Source of the DNA: Streptomyces monomycini | GTDB taxonomy: Bacteria; Actinomycetota; Actinomycetes; Streptomycetales; Streptomycetaceae | DNA: 64,000 nucleotides | NCBI RefSeq assembly: GCF_022271435.1 | Contig: NZ_JAFIQY010000020.1 | Coordinates: 78,997 to 142,996, forward strand | Reading direction: 5' to 3' | In this document: piece by piece, positions 15,593 to 23,505 of the stretch | Layout: every line of letters begins with the position of its first letter | Numbering within the stretch: the stretch's first letter is position 1 | Notes under the pieces: generated by a model | Databases searched by the model: none | What the model was told of the DNA's origin: nothing | What the model saw: the letters and a program-made list of their open reading frames with translations, nothing else | Made by a program: the position numbers and the translations under genes

Positions 15593-15611
15593 GACTCCGC
15601 CCCGGAGTCAG
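15593..15611. promoter_or_regulatory. Palindrome TGACTCCG-ccc-CGGAGTCA
   Basis: Perfect 8-bp arms with a 3-bp spacer, about 52 bp before the regulator start. A further half-site (ggactcc) lies between it and 15571. The cluster of ACTCC half-sites suggests cooperative regulator binding. Confidence 0.6.
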
Positions 15612-15662
15612 GCAGGTGAACACGTGGCGTGAGCGCCAGTACTCTGCAAGGGGGTGCCGCAG

Positions 15663-16931
15663 ATGACGCAGCCGCAAGACCTTCCGGCGATCGTGGCCGG
15701 ACTGATGGACGATCCGCGGTTCCGGGATGCCTGCGCTCATCGAGACATGGGCCGACTCTTCAGGATGCTCAACCACCGAGGGCTGAGCACGCGCCAACTC
15801 GCGGCGGGTGTTCAGATCACGCAAGGCCGGTTGTACGACTACATGAACGGCAAGAGTCGGGTGGAAAAGCTGGCGATTTTCGAACAGATCGCTGATGCCC
15901 TGCACATCCCGGGCCATTTTCTCGGCCTGGCCCGTCGGCCATGGGAGCCCTCAGCCGTCGAGCCCCGGCACACGGCACCGTCACCTTGCGGCAGCGACGT
16001 GGAAGCGATGGACGCCTTCCGCAGCGCAGACCGGCAAACGGGCGGCGGACGCCTCTACGCCGCCGTCGTGAATCATCTGAGCGAGCGAGTCGCACGCCGC
16101 CTCCTGGATGTCCACGTTGATCGAGCTGTCTTCGCGGCAGCAGCGGCCATGACGGAGATGGCAGGGTGGATGGCGCACGACTCCGGACGGGACGCCTTGG
16201 CGGAAAGGCACTTCGCCAAGGCGATGCTTCTGGCCCAGACATCCGGCGACGCTCTGCTGACGGCCAACATCGCCGCCAGCAACAGTCATCTGGCCTTGCA
16301 GTCCGGGCGCCCCGAAGCAGCAATGCAATGGGCCCGCAGCGGCTTCGGCCACCTGGAGCGGTGCCCACGACTGCCGAGTTTGGCAGCTCGCCTCCACGCC
16401 ATGACTGCCAGAGCTCTCGCCGTCACGGAGCAGCGACAACCGGCGCTGCGGGAGCTGGAGATGGCGCGAGCTTGCCTTCAGGCGGCTGCCGACGCCACCC
16501 ACGTCTGGGCCAGCCCCTTCGACGCGGCTGCGCTGGCCAGCGAGTCGGCTCTCGCTCTCGCGGACTTGGGCCTCTACGCCGGAGCTTTGAGGCACGCCGA
16601 AGAGGCGGTGCGGCTCCGTGAGGAGGGTCGTACGCGCTCGAAGGCGTTGGGGCGGATCACTGTGGTGGACCTGCACGCCCGTCGGAACGATCTGGACGCG
16701 GTCGTGTGCTGCGGATACGAGCTGCTGGCCACCAGCCCCACGCTCAGCTCGGTGCGCTTCGTCAACCAGCTCGCCGGCCTGCGTGACACGCTGGACAACC
16801 ATCGCGCGTACCCTCCGGTCCGTACCTTTCTGACCCGGTTCGACGAGGCCGTACGGGCCAGGAGGCTGCTGCTCGCGGACCTCATTTCGCCCCGGAGCGG
16901 AGGACACGCCCATGAGGCCGACACCCGATGA
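15663..16931 (+). CDS. XRE-family regulator with TPR-like C-terminal domain
   Basis: A 422-residue regulator. An N-terminal Cro/C1-type helix-turn-helix is seen at about residues 25-80: LFRMLNHRGLSTRQLAAGVQ, then ITQGRLYDYMNGKSRVEKLA. The remaining ~300 residues are all-alpha with repeating A-rich helices (AERHFAKAMLLAQTSGDALL, AARLHAMTARALAVTEQRQPALRELEMARA), typical of TPR-type sensor domains in Streptomyces. ATG 15663 follows AAGGGGG; GTG 15654 is possible. It overlaps the Nudix gene by 20 bp, so the two are co-translated. The gene is divergent from the decayed radical-SAM pair, and paired palindromes lie in the shared promoter region. Confidence 0.88.
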   Translation: MTQPQDLPAIVAGLMDDPRFRDACAHRDMGRLFRMLNHRGLSTRQLAAGVQITQGRLYDYMNGKSRVEKLAIFEQIADALHIPGHFLGLARRPWEPSAVEPRHTAPSPCGSDVEAMDAFRSADRQTGGGRLYAAVVNHLSERVARRLLDVHVDRAVFAAAAAMTEMAGWMAHDSGRDALAERHFAKAMLLAQTSGDALLTANIAASNSHLALQSGRPEAAMQWARSGFGHLERCPRLPSLAARLHAMTARALAVTEQRQPALRELEMARACLQAAADATHVWASPFDAAALASESALALADLGLYAGALRHAEEAVRLREEGRTRSKALGRITVVDLHARRNDLDAVVCCGYELLATSPTLSSVRFVNQLAGLRDTLDNHRAYPPVRTFLTRFDEAVRARRLLLADLISPRSGGHAHEADTR

Positions 16932-17418
16932 CCCCGATGCGTGGAATGCCTATCTCGCAGAGGGCAATGCCAAGCAGCCCCGTAAGCGGGTCGCCGCCGA
17001 TGTGCTGTTCCGCGACACGCAGGGGGACTTCCTGCTCGTGCGGCCGACGTACAAGCCGGGGTGGGACCTTCCCGGAGGGATGGCGGAAGCCAATGAGGCG
17101 CCTGAAGACGCGGCCGTGCGGGAAGTGAAGGAAGAGCTTGGGCTGACGGTCACGTTGCTGGGGTTGCTGGTGGTGGACTGGGTGCCGCCTCATGGACCTT
17201 GGGACGACCAGTTGGCCTTCATATTCGACGGTGGCGTACTCGCTGAAGGGCTTCCCTTGGGGCCCCACGATGAGGAAGTGGGCGACCTGGCTTTCGTCTC
17301 CTGTGCGGAGGTGGGGGCCAGAGTCAGACGTCGGTTGGCGCATCGCTTCGAGGCCGCGGTGGCTGCGTTGTCCAGCGGCAGTACCACGTACTTGCATGAC
17401 GGCACACCCGCTTGGTGA
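16912..17418 (+). CDS. Nudix hydrolase
   Basis: A 168-residue Nudix protein, hydrolysing a nucleoside diphosphate linked to another group. The Nudix box is GGMAEANEAPEDAAVREVKEELGL near residues 58-81, with the REVKEEL core intact. The start ATG 16912 lies inside the last codons of the XRE-TPR gene, a 20-bp overlap. Nudix plus XRE-TPR gene pairs are common in Streptomyces, but their function is not established. Here the pair faces a broken radical-SAM operon, so a former role in that pathway is possible. Confidence 0.9.
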   Translation: MRPTPDDPDAWNAYLAEGNAKQPRKRVAADVLFRDTQGDFLLVRPTYKPGWDLPGGMAEANEAPEDAAVREVKEELGLTVTLLGLLVVDWVPPHGPWDDQLAFIFDGGVLAEGLPLGPHDEEVGDLAFVSCAEVGARVRRRLAHRFEAAVAALSSGSTTYLHDGTPAW

Positions 17419-17484
17419 CGGCAGGCAGATTTCCCGCTGGCGAGCGCCGTACGTCTCGCAGCCCGCGCCATCGGGCGCTGCCCC

Positions 17485-18498
17485 TCACCCCACCACCCCC
17501 TCCACGATCGACAACGTCGACTCCGTGGGGATCGTCCGGCCCGGGGTCAAACCCGCTTCGGTGAGGAGGTGGTGGAAGGCGGGTTCGTCGCGTTCGCGGC
17601 CGTTGAGGGAGGTCATCATCAGGATGTCCATGGTCTTGCCGGGGTGGGGGGCGTTGCCCTGGGGGAGGACCGCGTCGACGATCAGGAGGCGGCTGCCGGG
17701 GCGGGTCATGGCGGTGCGGCAGGTGCGCAGGATGCGGAGGCAGTCGTCGTCGTGCCAGTCGTGGAGGATGCGCTTGAGGAGGTAGACGTCGGCGCCGGGC
17801 GGGACGGCGGTGAAGAAGTCGCCGGTGTGGGTCTGCCAGCGGCCGGTGAGCTCGGGGCGGTCCAGGGTGTGGTGGCGGAGGACGGCTTCCTGGTCGTGGA
17901 GGATGCCGGTCAGGCCGGGGTTGCGGAGCAGGACCTGGCGCAGCAGGCCGCCGCGTCCGCCGCCGACGTCCACGACCGTGCCGGTGGCGGGGAAGCCGTA
18001 CGCGGCGGCGACCGGGTCGTTCTCGCTCTCGGCGAGGCCGGCCATGCCGGTGTCGAAGACGGTGCCCGCTTCCGGTACGCGTTCCAGGTGGCCGAAGTAG
18101 GGTGCGCCGAAGATCTCCTCGAAGACGGTGCGGCCGGCCCGGACGGTGTCCGCGAGCTGTCCGGCCGGGCGCCAGAACGGCTCGTCGGTGAGCATGATGA
18201 CGGCGTCCCGCATGGAGGACGGGGCGTCGGAGCGGAGGGGTTCGGCCGCGGGGGTGAGGTGGAAGGTGCCGTCGGGGTCCTCGCGGAACACGTCGCGGGT
18301 GGCGAGGAGGCGCAGCGCGCGGCGCAGGTGGGCGGCGTCGGTGCCGGTGGCGGTGGCGAGTTCCCCGGCGGTGCGGGGGCCGTCGGCGAGGTGGTCGGCG
18401 ACGCCGAGGAGGGCCGCGGCCCGCAGTGCGGCGGAGTGGAGGTAGGCCAGGGCGTGTTCGGTGAGCTGGACGGCGGGGGAGTACGGCGTGGTGGCCAT
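17485..18498 (-). CDS. SAM-dependent O-methyltransferase
   Basis: A 337-residue small-molecule O-methyltransferase of the dimeric plant/antibiotic type. An N-terminal dimerisation and winged-helix domain (MATTPYSPAVQLTEHALAYL; ADHLADGPRTAGELATATG) is followed by the Rossmann domain with motif I VVDVGGGRGGLLRQVL near 175. LLKRILHDWHDDDCLRILRTCR near 245 includes the HDW catalytic His. MMTSLNGRERDEPAFHHLLTEAGL and a STLSIVEGVVG C-terminus are typical of antibiotic O-methyltransferases. Start ATG 18498 matches the family. It stands alone, convergent with the Nudix gene; the acceptor is unknown. Confidence 0.92.
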   Translation of the reverse strand: MATTPYSPAVQLTEHALAYLHSAALRAAALLGVADHLADGPRTAGELATATGTDAAHLRRALRLLATRDVFREDPDGTFHLTPAAEPLRSDAPSSMRDAVIMLTDEPFWRPAGQLADTVRAGRTVFEEIFGAPYFGHLERVPEAGTVFDTGMAGLAESENDPVAAAYGFPATGTVVDVGGGRGGLLRQVLLRNPGLTGILHDQEAVLRHHTLDRPELTGRWQTHTGDFFTAVPPGADVYLLKRILHDWHDDDCLRILRTCRTAMTRPGSRLLIVDAVLPQGNAPHPGKTMDILMMTSLNGRERDEPAFHHLLTEAGLTPGRTIPTESTLSIVEGVVG

Positions 18499-18608
18499 CG
18501 GGGCGCGGTCCTTCCACGAGCGGCGGTCGGGAATTCCGGAGTTTCCACCATGGCGGTACGTCTCGGGTGTCACCAGGGCAAATTGCGTCGCCCGTGTCTC
18601 AGAGGGCG

Positions 18609-19955
18609 TCACCGGTAGCGGAGATACCCGCGGCGCATCCGTCGGAAGCGCGCCAGGCCGTCCTGCCACGCCGCGGCCACCTCGTCCACGCCCGCGCCCG
18701 CGTCGATCATCGTGCGTACGCGGGGGGTGCCGGTGAGCTTGTCGATCCAGTGGTCCGGGCGCCAGGCGAAGCCGGTCCAGGTCTGTTTGGCGGTGATCAG
18801 GAGGGCGATGCCGGTACGGACCGGGTCGAAGGCTTCGCGGTCGTGGACGTGGAGCTGGACGCCGCCGATGGTTCTGCCCTGGAACTTGGAGAAGGTGGGG
18901 GCGAAGTACGCCTCCCGGAAGTGGACGCCGGGGAGGCCGGTGTCGGTGGCCAGCTGGGTGACGGCGGCGGCCCAGCGGCGGTCGATGCCGTCGGCGCCGA
19001 GCAGTTCGAAGGGGCGGGTGGTGCCGCGGCCCTCGGAGAGGTTGGTGCCTTCGAAGAGGCAGGTGCCCGCGTAGACGAGGGCGGTGTCGGGGGTGGGCAT
19101 GTTGGGGCTGGGCGGGACCCAGGGCAGGCCCGTGGCGTCGAAGAAGTGCGGGCGGCGCCAGCCTGTCATGAGGACGGTTTCCAGGTCGGCCGGGCGGCCC
19201 GCGGCGCGGGGCAGGAACTCGGCGTTGAACAGGAGGGCGAGTTCGGCGACGGTCATGCCGTGGGCGAGGGCGATCGGTTCGCGGCCGACTCCGGAGGCCA
19301 GGGCGGGATCCAGTACGGGGCCCGTCGCGGCGCGGCCGGTCACCGGGTTGGGGCGGTCGAGGACGACGAAACGTTTGTCCGCGAGGACGGCGGCGACCAT
19401 GCAGTCGTACAGCGTCCAGATGTAGGTGTAGAAGCGCGCGCCGACGTCCTGGATGTCGAAGACGACCGTGTCCACGCCGGACCGGGTGAAGACGTCGGCC
19501 AGCGCGCGGCCGCTCTTGCCGTACGTGTCGTGGACCGGCAGCCCGGTCGCCGGGTCCTTGTAGCTGCCCTCCGAGCCGCCGGCCTGGGCCGTGCCGCGGA
19601 AGCCGTGCTCGGGGCCGAAGACGGCGGTCAGGTTCACCCGGTCGTCGGCGTGCATCACGTCCACGATGTGGCGGACGTCCGGGGTGACGCCGGTGGGGTT
19701 GGTGACGACGCCGATCCGGCGGCCGGACAGGAGGGCGTAGCCGTCGGCGGCGAGGCGGTCGAAGCCGGTGCGGGTACGGGGGCGGGGGTGGTGGGAGCCG
19801 TACGCCGCGGCCCCTGCCGGTCCGGCGCCGGTCGCTCCGGTGCCCGTGGAGCCGTGTGCCGCGCCCGCCGCCCTCGCCTCGCCCGTCATCGCCGTCGCAC
19901 CCATCACGCTCGTGACCGCCGTCGCGGCCAGCAGATTCCGTCTGGACAGGGTCAT
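18609..19955 (-). CDS. namZ: Exo-beta-N-acetylmuramidase, NamZ-like (DUF1343), secreted
   Basis: A 448-residue protein with a twin-arginine type signal MTLSRRNLLAATAVTSVMGA, so export by Tat is likely. The mature part matches DUF1343/NamZ, which removes N-acetylmuramic acid from the non-reducing end of peptidoglycan fragments during wall recycling. Recognisable segments are GRRIGVVTNPTGV, LTAVFGPEHGFRGTAQAG, VDTVVFDIQDVGARFYTYIWTL, VLDRPNPVTG, GMTVAELALLFNAEF and FEGTNLSEGRGTTRPFELLGA. A Thr/Gly/Ala-rich linker lies at residues 30-60. Start ATG 19955 directly precedes the signal. It is transcribed toward the methyltransferase but separated by 110 bp. Confidence 0.9.
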   Translation of the reverse strand: MTLSRRNLLAATAVTSVMGATAMTGEARAAGAAHGSTGTGATGAGPAGAAAYGSHHPRPRTRTGFDRLAADGYALLSGRRIGVVTNPTGVTPDVRHIVDVMHADDRVNLTAVFGPEHGFRGTAQAGGSEGSYKDPATGLPVHDTYGKSGRALADVFTRSGVDTVVFDIQDVGARFYTYIWTLYDCMVAAVLADKRFVVLDRPNPVTGRAATGPVLDPALASGVGREPIALAHGMTVAELALLFNAEFLPRAAGRPADLETVLMTGWRRPHFFDATGLPWVPPSPNMPTPDTALVYAGTCLFEGTNLSEGRGTTRPFELLGADGIDRRWAAAVTQLATDTGLPGVHFREAYFAPTFSKFQGRTIGGVQLHVHDREAFDPVRTGIALLITAKQTWTGFAWRPDHWIDKLTGTPRVRTMIDAGAGVDEVAAAWQDGLARFRRMRRGYLRYR

Positions 19956-20159
19956 GCGTCCACCTCCGCCGTCGGAGCGGTCTTGTGAGCGGTCTCGTGA
20001 GCCGTCTCGTGAGCTGAGCCGTGAGCCGTGTCGTGCGCACGCTAATGGCCGGAAGCCCGCGGGGGAACGCGCCGGACGGCGTGCCGCGCGCGGCTGCCGC
20101 GTCCGGCCCAGGGCGCGCCGACGCCCGTCCGCCGCGGGTCCGCGCCCTTCCGCTCCGGC

Positions 20160-20178
20160 ATACCGACTGGTTAGTCTG
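20160..20178. promoter_or_regulatory. Operator-like site before SDR/AMP-ligase operon
   Basis: ATACCGACTGGTTAGTCTG lies about 40 bp upstream of the SDR start. Its first nine bases, ATACCGACT, equal one arm of the palindrome at 26905-26922 in front of the kinase/dehydrogenase operon. AGTC follows as a partial inverse arm. A shared TetR regulator, perhaps that at 22879, is the inference. Confidence 0.5.
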
Positions 20179-20218
20179 CCTGGCAGTCGAGTCAGGGGCC
20201 GACCGAGGGAGACCGCAG

Positions 20219-21013
20219 GTGGAAGCCGTACGGGACAAGACAGTCGTGGTGACCGGGGCGGGCGGTGGCATCGGGGCCGCGCTGGCCCGCCGCTTCGCCG
20301 CCGAAGGCGCGCGCGTGGCGGTCAACGACCTGGACGCGGCGAAGGCGGAGCGGACCGCGCGGGAACTCGGCGCCGTCGCGGTCCCCGGGGACGCCTCCGA
20401 CGTCGTACCGGCGGCCCGGGCGGCGCTCGGCGGGACCGTCGACATCTTCTGCGCCAACGCCGGGGTCGGCACCGGCGGCGGACCCGAGGCGCCGGACGCC
20501 GACTGGGAGCTGGCCTGGGACGTCAACGTCATGGCGCACGTACGGGCCGCCCGCGCGCTGCTGCCCGAGTGGCTGGAGCGCGGCACGGGCCGGTTCGTGT
20601 CCACCGTGTCGGCGGCGGGCCTGCTCACCATGGTCGGCGCGGCCCCGTACAGCGTCACCAAGCACGGCGCGTACGCCTTCGCCGAGTGGCTGTCGCTGAC
20701 GTACCGGCACCGGGGGATAGCGGTGCACGCCATCTGTCCGCAGGGGGTGCGCACCGACATGCTCGCGGGCACCGGCGCGGCCGGGGACCTGGTGCTGACC
20801 CCGACGGCGATCGAGCCGGCCGCCGTCGCCGACGCGCTCTTCGCGGCCATGGCGGAGGAACGGTTCCTGGTGCTGCCGCATCCGGAGGTCGGCGAGTACT
20901 ACACCGTGCGGGCGGCCGACACCGAGCGGTGGCTGGGCGGGATGAACCACCTCCAGCGGAAGCTGGAGCAGGCCGGGAGCCGTACGCCGGAAGCCGAGGT
21001 GACGCCCCGATGA
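20219..21013 (+). CDS. Short-chain dehydrogenase/reductase
   Basis: A 264-residue NAD(P)-dependent oxidoreductase. The cofactor motif TGAGGGIGAALARRF is near residue 12, CANAGVGTGGG near 78, the catalytic Ser in STVSAAGLL near 130, and Tyr-Lys in PYSVTKHGAYA near 145. GTG 20219 was chosen for the upstream GAGGGAG and the family N-terminus; the frame is open back to 20021. Its TGA overlaps the AMP-ligase ATG by 4 bp, so the two are coupled. Together they could oxidise and activate a fatty or alicyclic acid. A related operator-like site also stands before the distant ACAD10/11-like pair. Confidence 0.9.
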   Translation: MEAVRDKTVVVTGAGGGIGAALARRFAAEGARVAVNDLDAAKAERTARELGAVAVPGDASDVVPAARAALGGTVDIFCANAGVGTGGGPEAPDADWELAWDVNVMAHVRAARALLPEWLERGTGRFVSTVSAAGLLTMVGAAPYSVTKHGAYAFAEWLSLTYRHRGIAVHAICPQGVRTDMLAGTGAAGDLVLTPTAIEPAAVADALFAAMAEERFLVLPHPEVGEYYTVRAADTERWLGGMNHLQRKLEQAGSRTPEAEVTPR

Positions 21014-21090
21014 CCGCCTACGAGGACGGGGCCCCGATGGCCACCCCCGAGGACAGGCCCCCGATGACCACCTACGAGGACAAGCCCTGG
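21010..21090. repeat. Triplicated 27-bp start region of the AMP ligase
   Basis: Three 27-bp units begin at ATG 21010, 21037 and 21064 and encode MTAYEDGAP, MATPEDRPP and MTTYEDKPW. Each carries its own in-frame start codon. Confidence 0.8.
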
Positions 21091-22719
21091 CTGGCGCAGC
21101 TCACCGACGCCCAGCGCGCCCCCGTCGTCCCGCACCCCTCCGCCCTGCACGCCTTCCGGGACGCCGTCCGCCGCGCCCCGGACCGCACGGCCCTCGCCTA
21201 CTTCGACGGGCGGCTGTCGTACGCCGAGGCCGACGCGCTCAGCGACGGCGTGGCCGGGCACCTGGCGGCCCGCGGCTTCCGGCGCGGCGACCGTGCCGCG
21301 ATCATGCTCCAGAACACGCCGCACTTCGTGCTCGCGCTGCTCGGCGTCTGGAAGGCGGGCGGCATCGTCGTCCCCGTCAACCCCATGTACAAGTCGGCCG
21401 AGATGACGCACGTCCTCACCGACGCCGAGGTCACCGCGCTGATCTGCGCCGACCGCACCTGGGACGCCTTCCTCCGCGCGACCGCCGCCGCGGCCCCCTC
21501 CGTACGGATCGCCCTGACCGCCTGCGAACTGGACCTGCAGACGCGCGACGACGCGCGCGTGCTGCGCGGCGAGCGGCTCGGCCCGCGCGAGGGCGCCGAC
21601 GACCTGCTGGCGGTGGCCCGCGCGTACGAGGGCAAGCCACCCGGCGTGACGCTGCCGGTCGCCACGGACACCGCCCTCATCAGCTACACCTCCGGCACCA
21701 GCGGCACCCCCAAGGGCGCCACCAACACCCACGGCAACATCGCCTACAACGCCGAACGGCAGCGCACCGGCCTGGCGCTGCCCGACGGCGCGACGTACTT
21801 CGCGCTGGCGCCGCTGTTCCACATCACCGGCATGGTCTGCGAACTGGCCGCCTGCCTCACCAACGCCGGAACGCTCGCCCTCGCCTACCGCTTCGAGCCC
21901 GGCGTCGTCCTCGACGCCTTCCTGGAGCACCGGCCCGCCTACACGGTCGGTCCGTCCACCGCCTACATGGCGCTGGCGGCGCAGCCCGGCGTCACCCGCG
22001 AGCACTTCGCGTCGTTCTCCTCGCTCTCCTCGGGCGGCGCGCCGCTGCCGCCCGCGCTGGTGGAGAAGTTCCGGGCGGCCTTCGGCCCGTATCTGCACAA
22101 CGGTTACGGGCTGACCGAGTGCACCGCGCCGTGCGCCAGCGTCCCGCCCGGCCGCGAGGCGCCGGTGGACCCGTCCTCCGGGACGCTCGCCGTCGGCGTG
22201 CCGGGCCCGGACACGGTCGTACGGATCATCGACGACCAGGGGCGGGCCGTGCCGTTCGGCGAGCAGGGCGAGATCGCGGTGCGGGGCCCCCAGGTGGTGC
22301 CCGGCTACTGGCGCCGCCCGGACGCGACCGCCGAGACCCTGCCGGACGGTGAACTGCGCACCGGCGACATCGGCTTCATGGACGCGGACGGCTGGCTGTA
22401 CGTCGTCGACCGCAAGAAGGACATGATCAACGCGTCCGGGTTCAAGGTGTGGCCGCGGGAGGTGGAGGACGTGCTGTACGGCCATCCCGCGGTGCGTGAG
22501 GCGGCGGTGGTCGGCGTGCCGGACGCCTACCGGGGCGAGTCGGTGAAAGCGTATGTGAGCCTGCGGCCGGGGCAGCGGGCCGAGCCCGCCGAGCTGGCCG
22601 GTTACTGCCGGGAACGGCTGGCCGCGTACAAGTACCCGCGGCAGGTGGAGATCCTGCCCGAGCTGCCGAAGACCACCAGTGGCAAGATCCTCAGGCGGGA
22701 ACTGCGCGGGCGCGGCTGA
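21010..22719 (+). CDS. AMP-dependent acyl-CoA ligase
   Basis: A 569-residue adenylate-forming ligase (ANL superfamily), converting a carboxylic acid to acyl-CoA via acyl-AMP. Visible motifs: ISYTSGTSGTPKGATNTHGN (A3 P-loop, near 223), the NGYGLTECT motif (A5, near 367), ELRTGDIGFMDADGWLYVVDRKKDMINASGFKVWPREVE (A7/A8, near 450) and the C-terminal PKTTSGKILRREL with the catalytic Lys. The N-terminus holds a triplicated 27-bp unit, giving three in-frame ATGs at 21010, 21037 and 21064; the third begins MTTYEDKPW and is closest to a normal start. The 4-bp overlap with the SDR favours 21010. Confidence 0.92.
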   Translation: MTAYEDGAPMATPEDRPPMTTYEDKPWLAQLTDAQRAPVVPHPSALHAFRDAVRRAPDRTALAYFDGRLSYAEADALSDGVAGHLAARGFRRGDRAAIMLQNTPHFVLALLGVWKAGGIVVPVNPMYKSAEMTHVLTDAEVTALICADRTWDAFLRATAAAAPSVRIALTACELDLQTRDDARVLRGERLGPREGADDLLAVARAYEGKPPGVTLPVATDTALISYTSGTSGTPKGATNTHGNIAYNAERQRTGLALPDGATYFALAPLFHITGMVCELAACLTNAGTLALAYRFEPGVVLDAFLEHRPAYTVGPSTAYMALAAQPGVTREHFASFSSLSSGGAPLPPALVEKFRAAFGPYLHNGYGLTECTAPCASVPPGREAPVDPSSGTLAVGVPGPDTVVRIIDDQGRAVPFGEQGEIAVRGPQVVPGYWRRPDATAETLPDGELRTGDIGFMDADGWLYVVDRKKDMINASGFKVWPREVEDVLYGHPAVREAAVVGVPDAYRGESVKAYVSLRPGQRAEPAELAGYCRERLAAYKYPRQVEILPELPKTTSGKILRRELRGRG

Positions 22720-22730
22720 TCGCTGCCCGC

Positions 22731-22786
22731 GGCAGGCGGCAGGCGGCAGGCGGCAGGCGGCAGGCGGCAGGCGGCAGGCGGCAGGC
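22731..22786. repeat. Eight copies of ggcaggc (7 bp)
   Basis: A pure 7-bp tandem array begins 11 bp after the AMP-ligase stop codon. It is directly followed by two 16-bp copies of acgacgcacgcaacgt (22793-22824) and then a run of acgcacgag units to about 22863, just in front of the TetR gene. Confidence 0.95.
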
Positions 22787-22878
22787 GGCGACACGACGCA
22801 CGCAACGTACGACGCACGCAACGTATGACGCACGAGATGCACGAGACGCACGAGACGCACGAGGGACAGGTGAGGGCG

Positions 22879-23475
22879 ATGGCCGGCACGAAGGACGGCG
22901 GGAGCGGCAAACCCGTGGCGCAGCGGCTGCTGGCCACCGCCACCCGGCTCTTCGCCGAGCGGGGCTACGACCGTACCTCCGTACAGGAGATCGTCGAGGC
23001 CGCCGGCGTGACCAAGGGCGCCCTCTACCACTACTTCGGCTCCAAGGACGACCTGCTGCACGAGGTGTACGGGCGGGTGCTGCGGCTCCAGCAGGAGCGG
23101 CTGGACCGCTTCGCCTGCGCCGACGCGCCGGTGGAGCAGCGGCTGCGGGACGCGGCGGCGGACGTCGTGGTCACCACCATCGAGAACCTCGACGACACGA
23201 AGATCTTCTTCCGCTCGATGCACCATCTGGCGCCCGAGAAGGACAAGCAGGTACGGGCCGAGCGGCGGCGCTACCACGAGCGGTTCCGCGCGCTGGTCGA
23301 AGAGGGCCAGCGCGCCGGGGTGTTCAGCAGCGCCACCCCGGCCGACCTGGTGGTGGACTACCACTTCGGGTCGGTGCACCACCTCGGCACCTGGTACCGC
23401 GAGGACGGCCCGCTCGCCCCGCAGCAGGTCGCCGACCACCTCGCGGACCTGCTGCTGCGGGCCCTGCGGCCGTGA
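22879..23475 (+). CDS. TetR-family regulator
   Basis: A 198-residue regulator beginning MAGTKDGGSGKPVAQRLLAT. The helix-turn-helix is ATRLFAERGYDRTSVQEIVE then AAGVTKGALYHYFGSKDDLL, a classic TetR arrangement. The C-terminal part has ENLDDTKIFFRSMHHLAPEKDKQVRAERRRYH, seen in regulators of fatty-acid catabolism (related to FadR/KstR2-like proteins). The frame opens earlier at ATG 22825 (MTHEMHETHETHEGQ), but that extension is coded by tandem repeat DNA. It lies 3' of the SDR/ligase operon and is the best candidate to bind the similar sites at 20160 and 26905. Confidence 0.88.
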   Translation: MAGTKDGGSGKPVAQRLLATATRLFAERGYDRTSVQEIVEAAGVTKGALYHYFGSKDDLLHEVYGRVLRLQQERLDRFACADAPVEQRLRDAAADVVVTTIENLDDTKIFFRSMHHLAPEKDKQVRAERRRYHERFRALVEEGQRAGVFSSATPADLVVDYHFGSVHHLGTWYREDGPLAPQQVADHLADLLLRALRP

Positions 23476-23505
23476 GAGGGCCGTCGGCCGGGGCCCAGGG
23501 AGTTC

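Noticed and set aside
17485..20850. A 1121-codon continuous minus-strand frame
   Set aside because: It joins the methyltransferase gene (17485-18498) to antisense, Arg/Pro-rich sequence over NamZ and the SDR. Only the methyltransferase part looks like a protein.
20899..23439. An 846-codon antisense frame over the AMP ligase and TetR
   Set aside because: Its translation is Gly/Arg/Val-rich with no domain, while the plus-strand genes have full motif sets.
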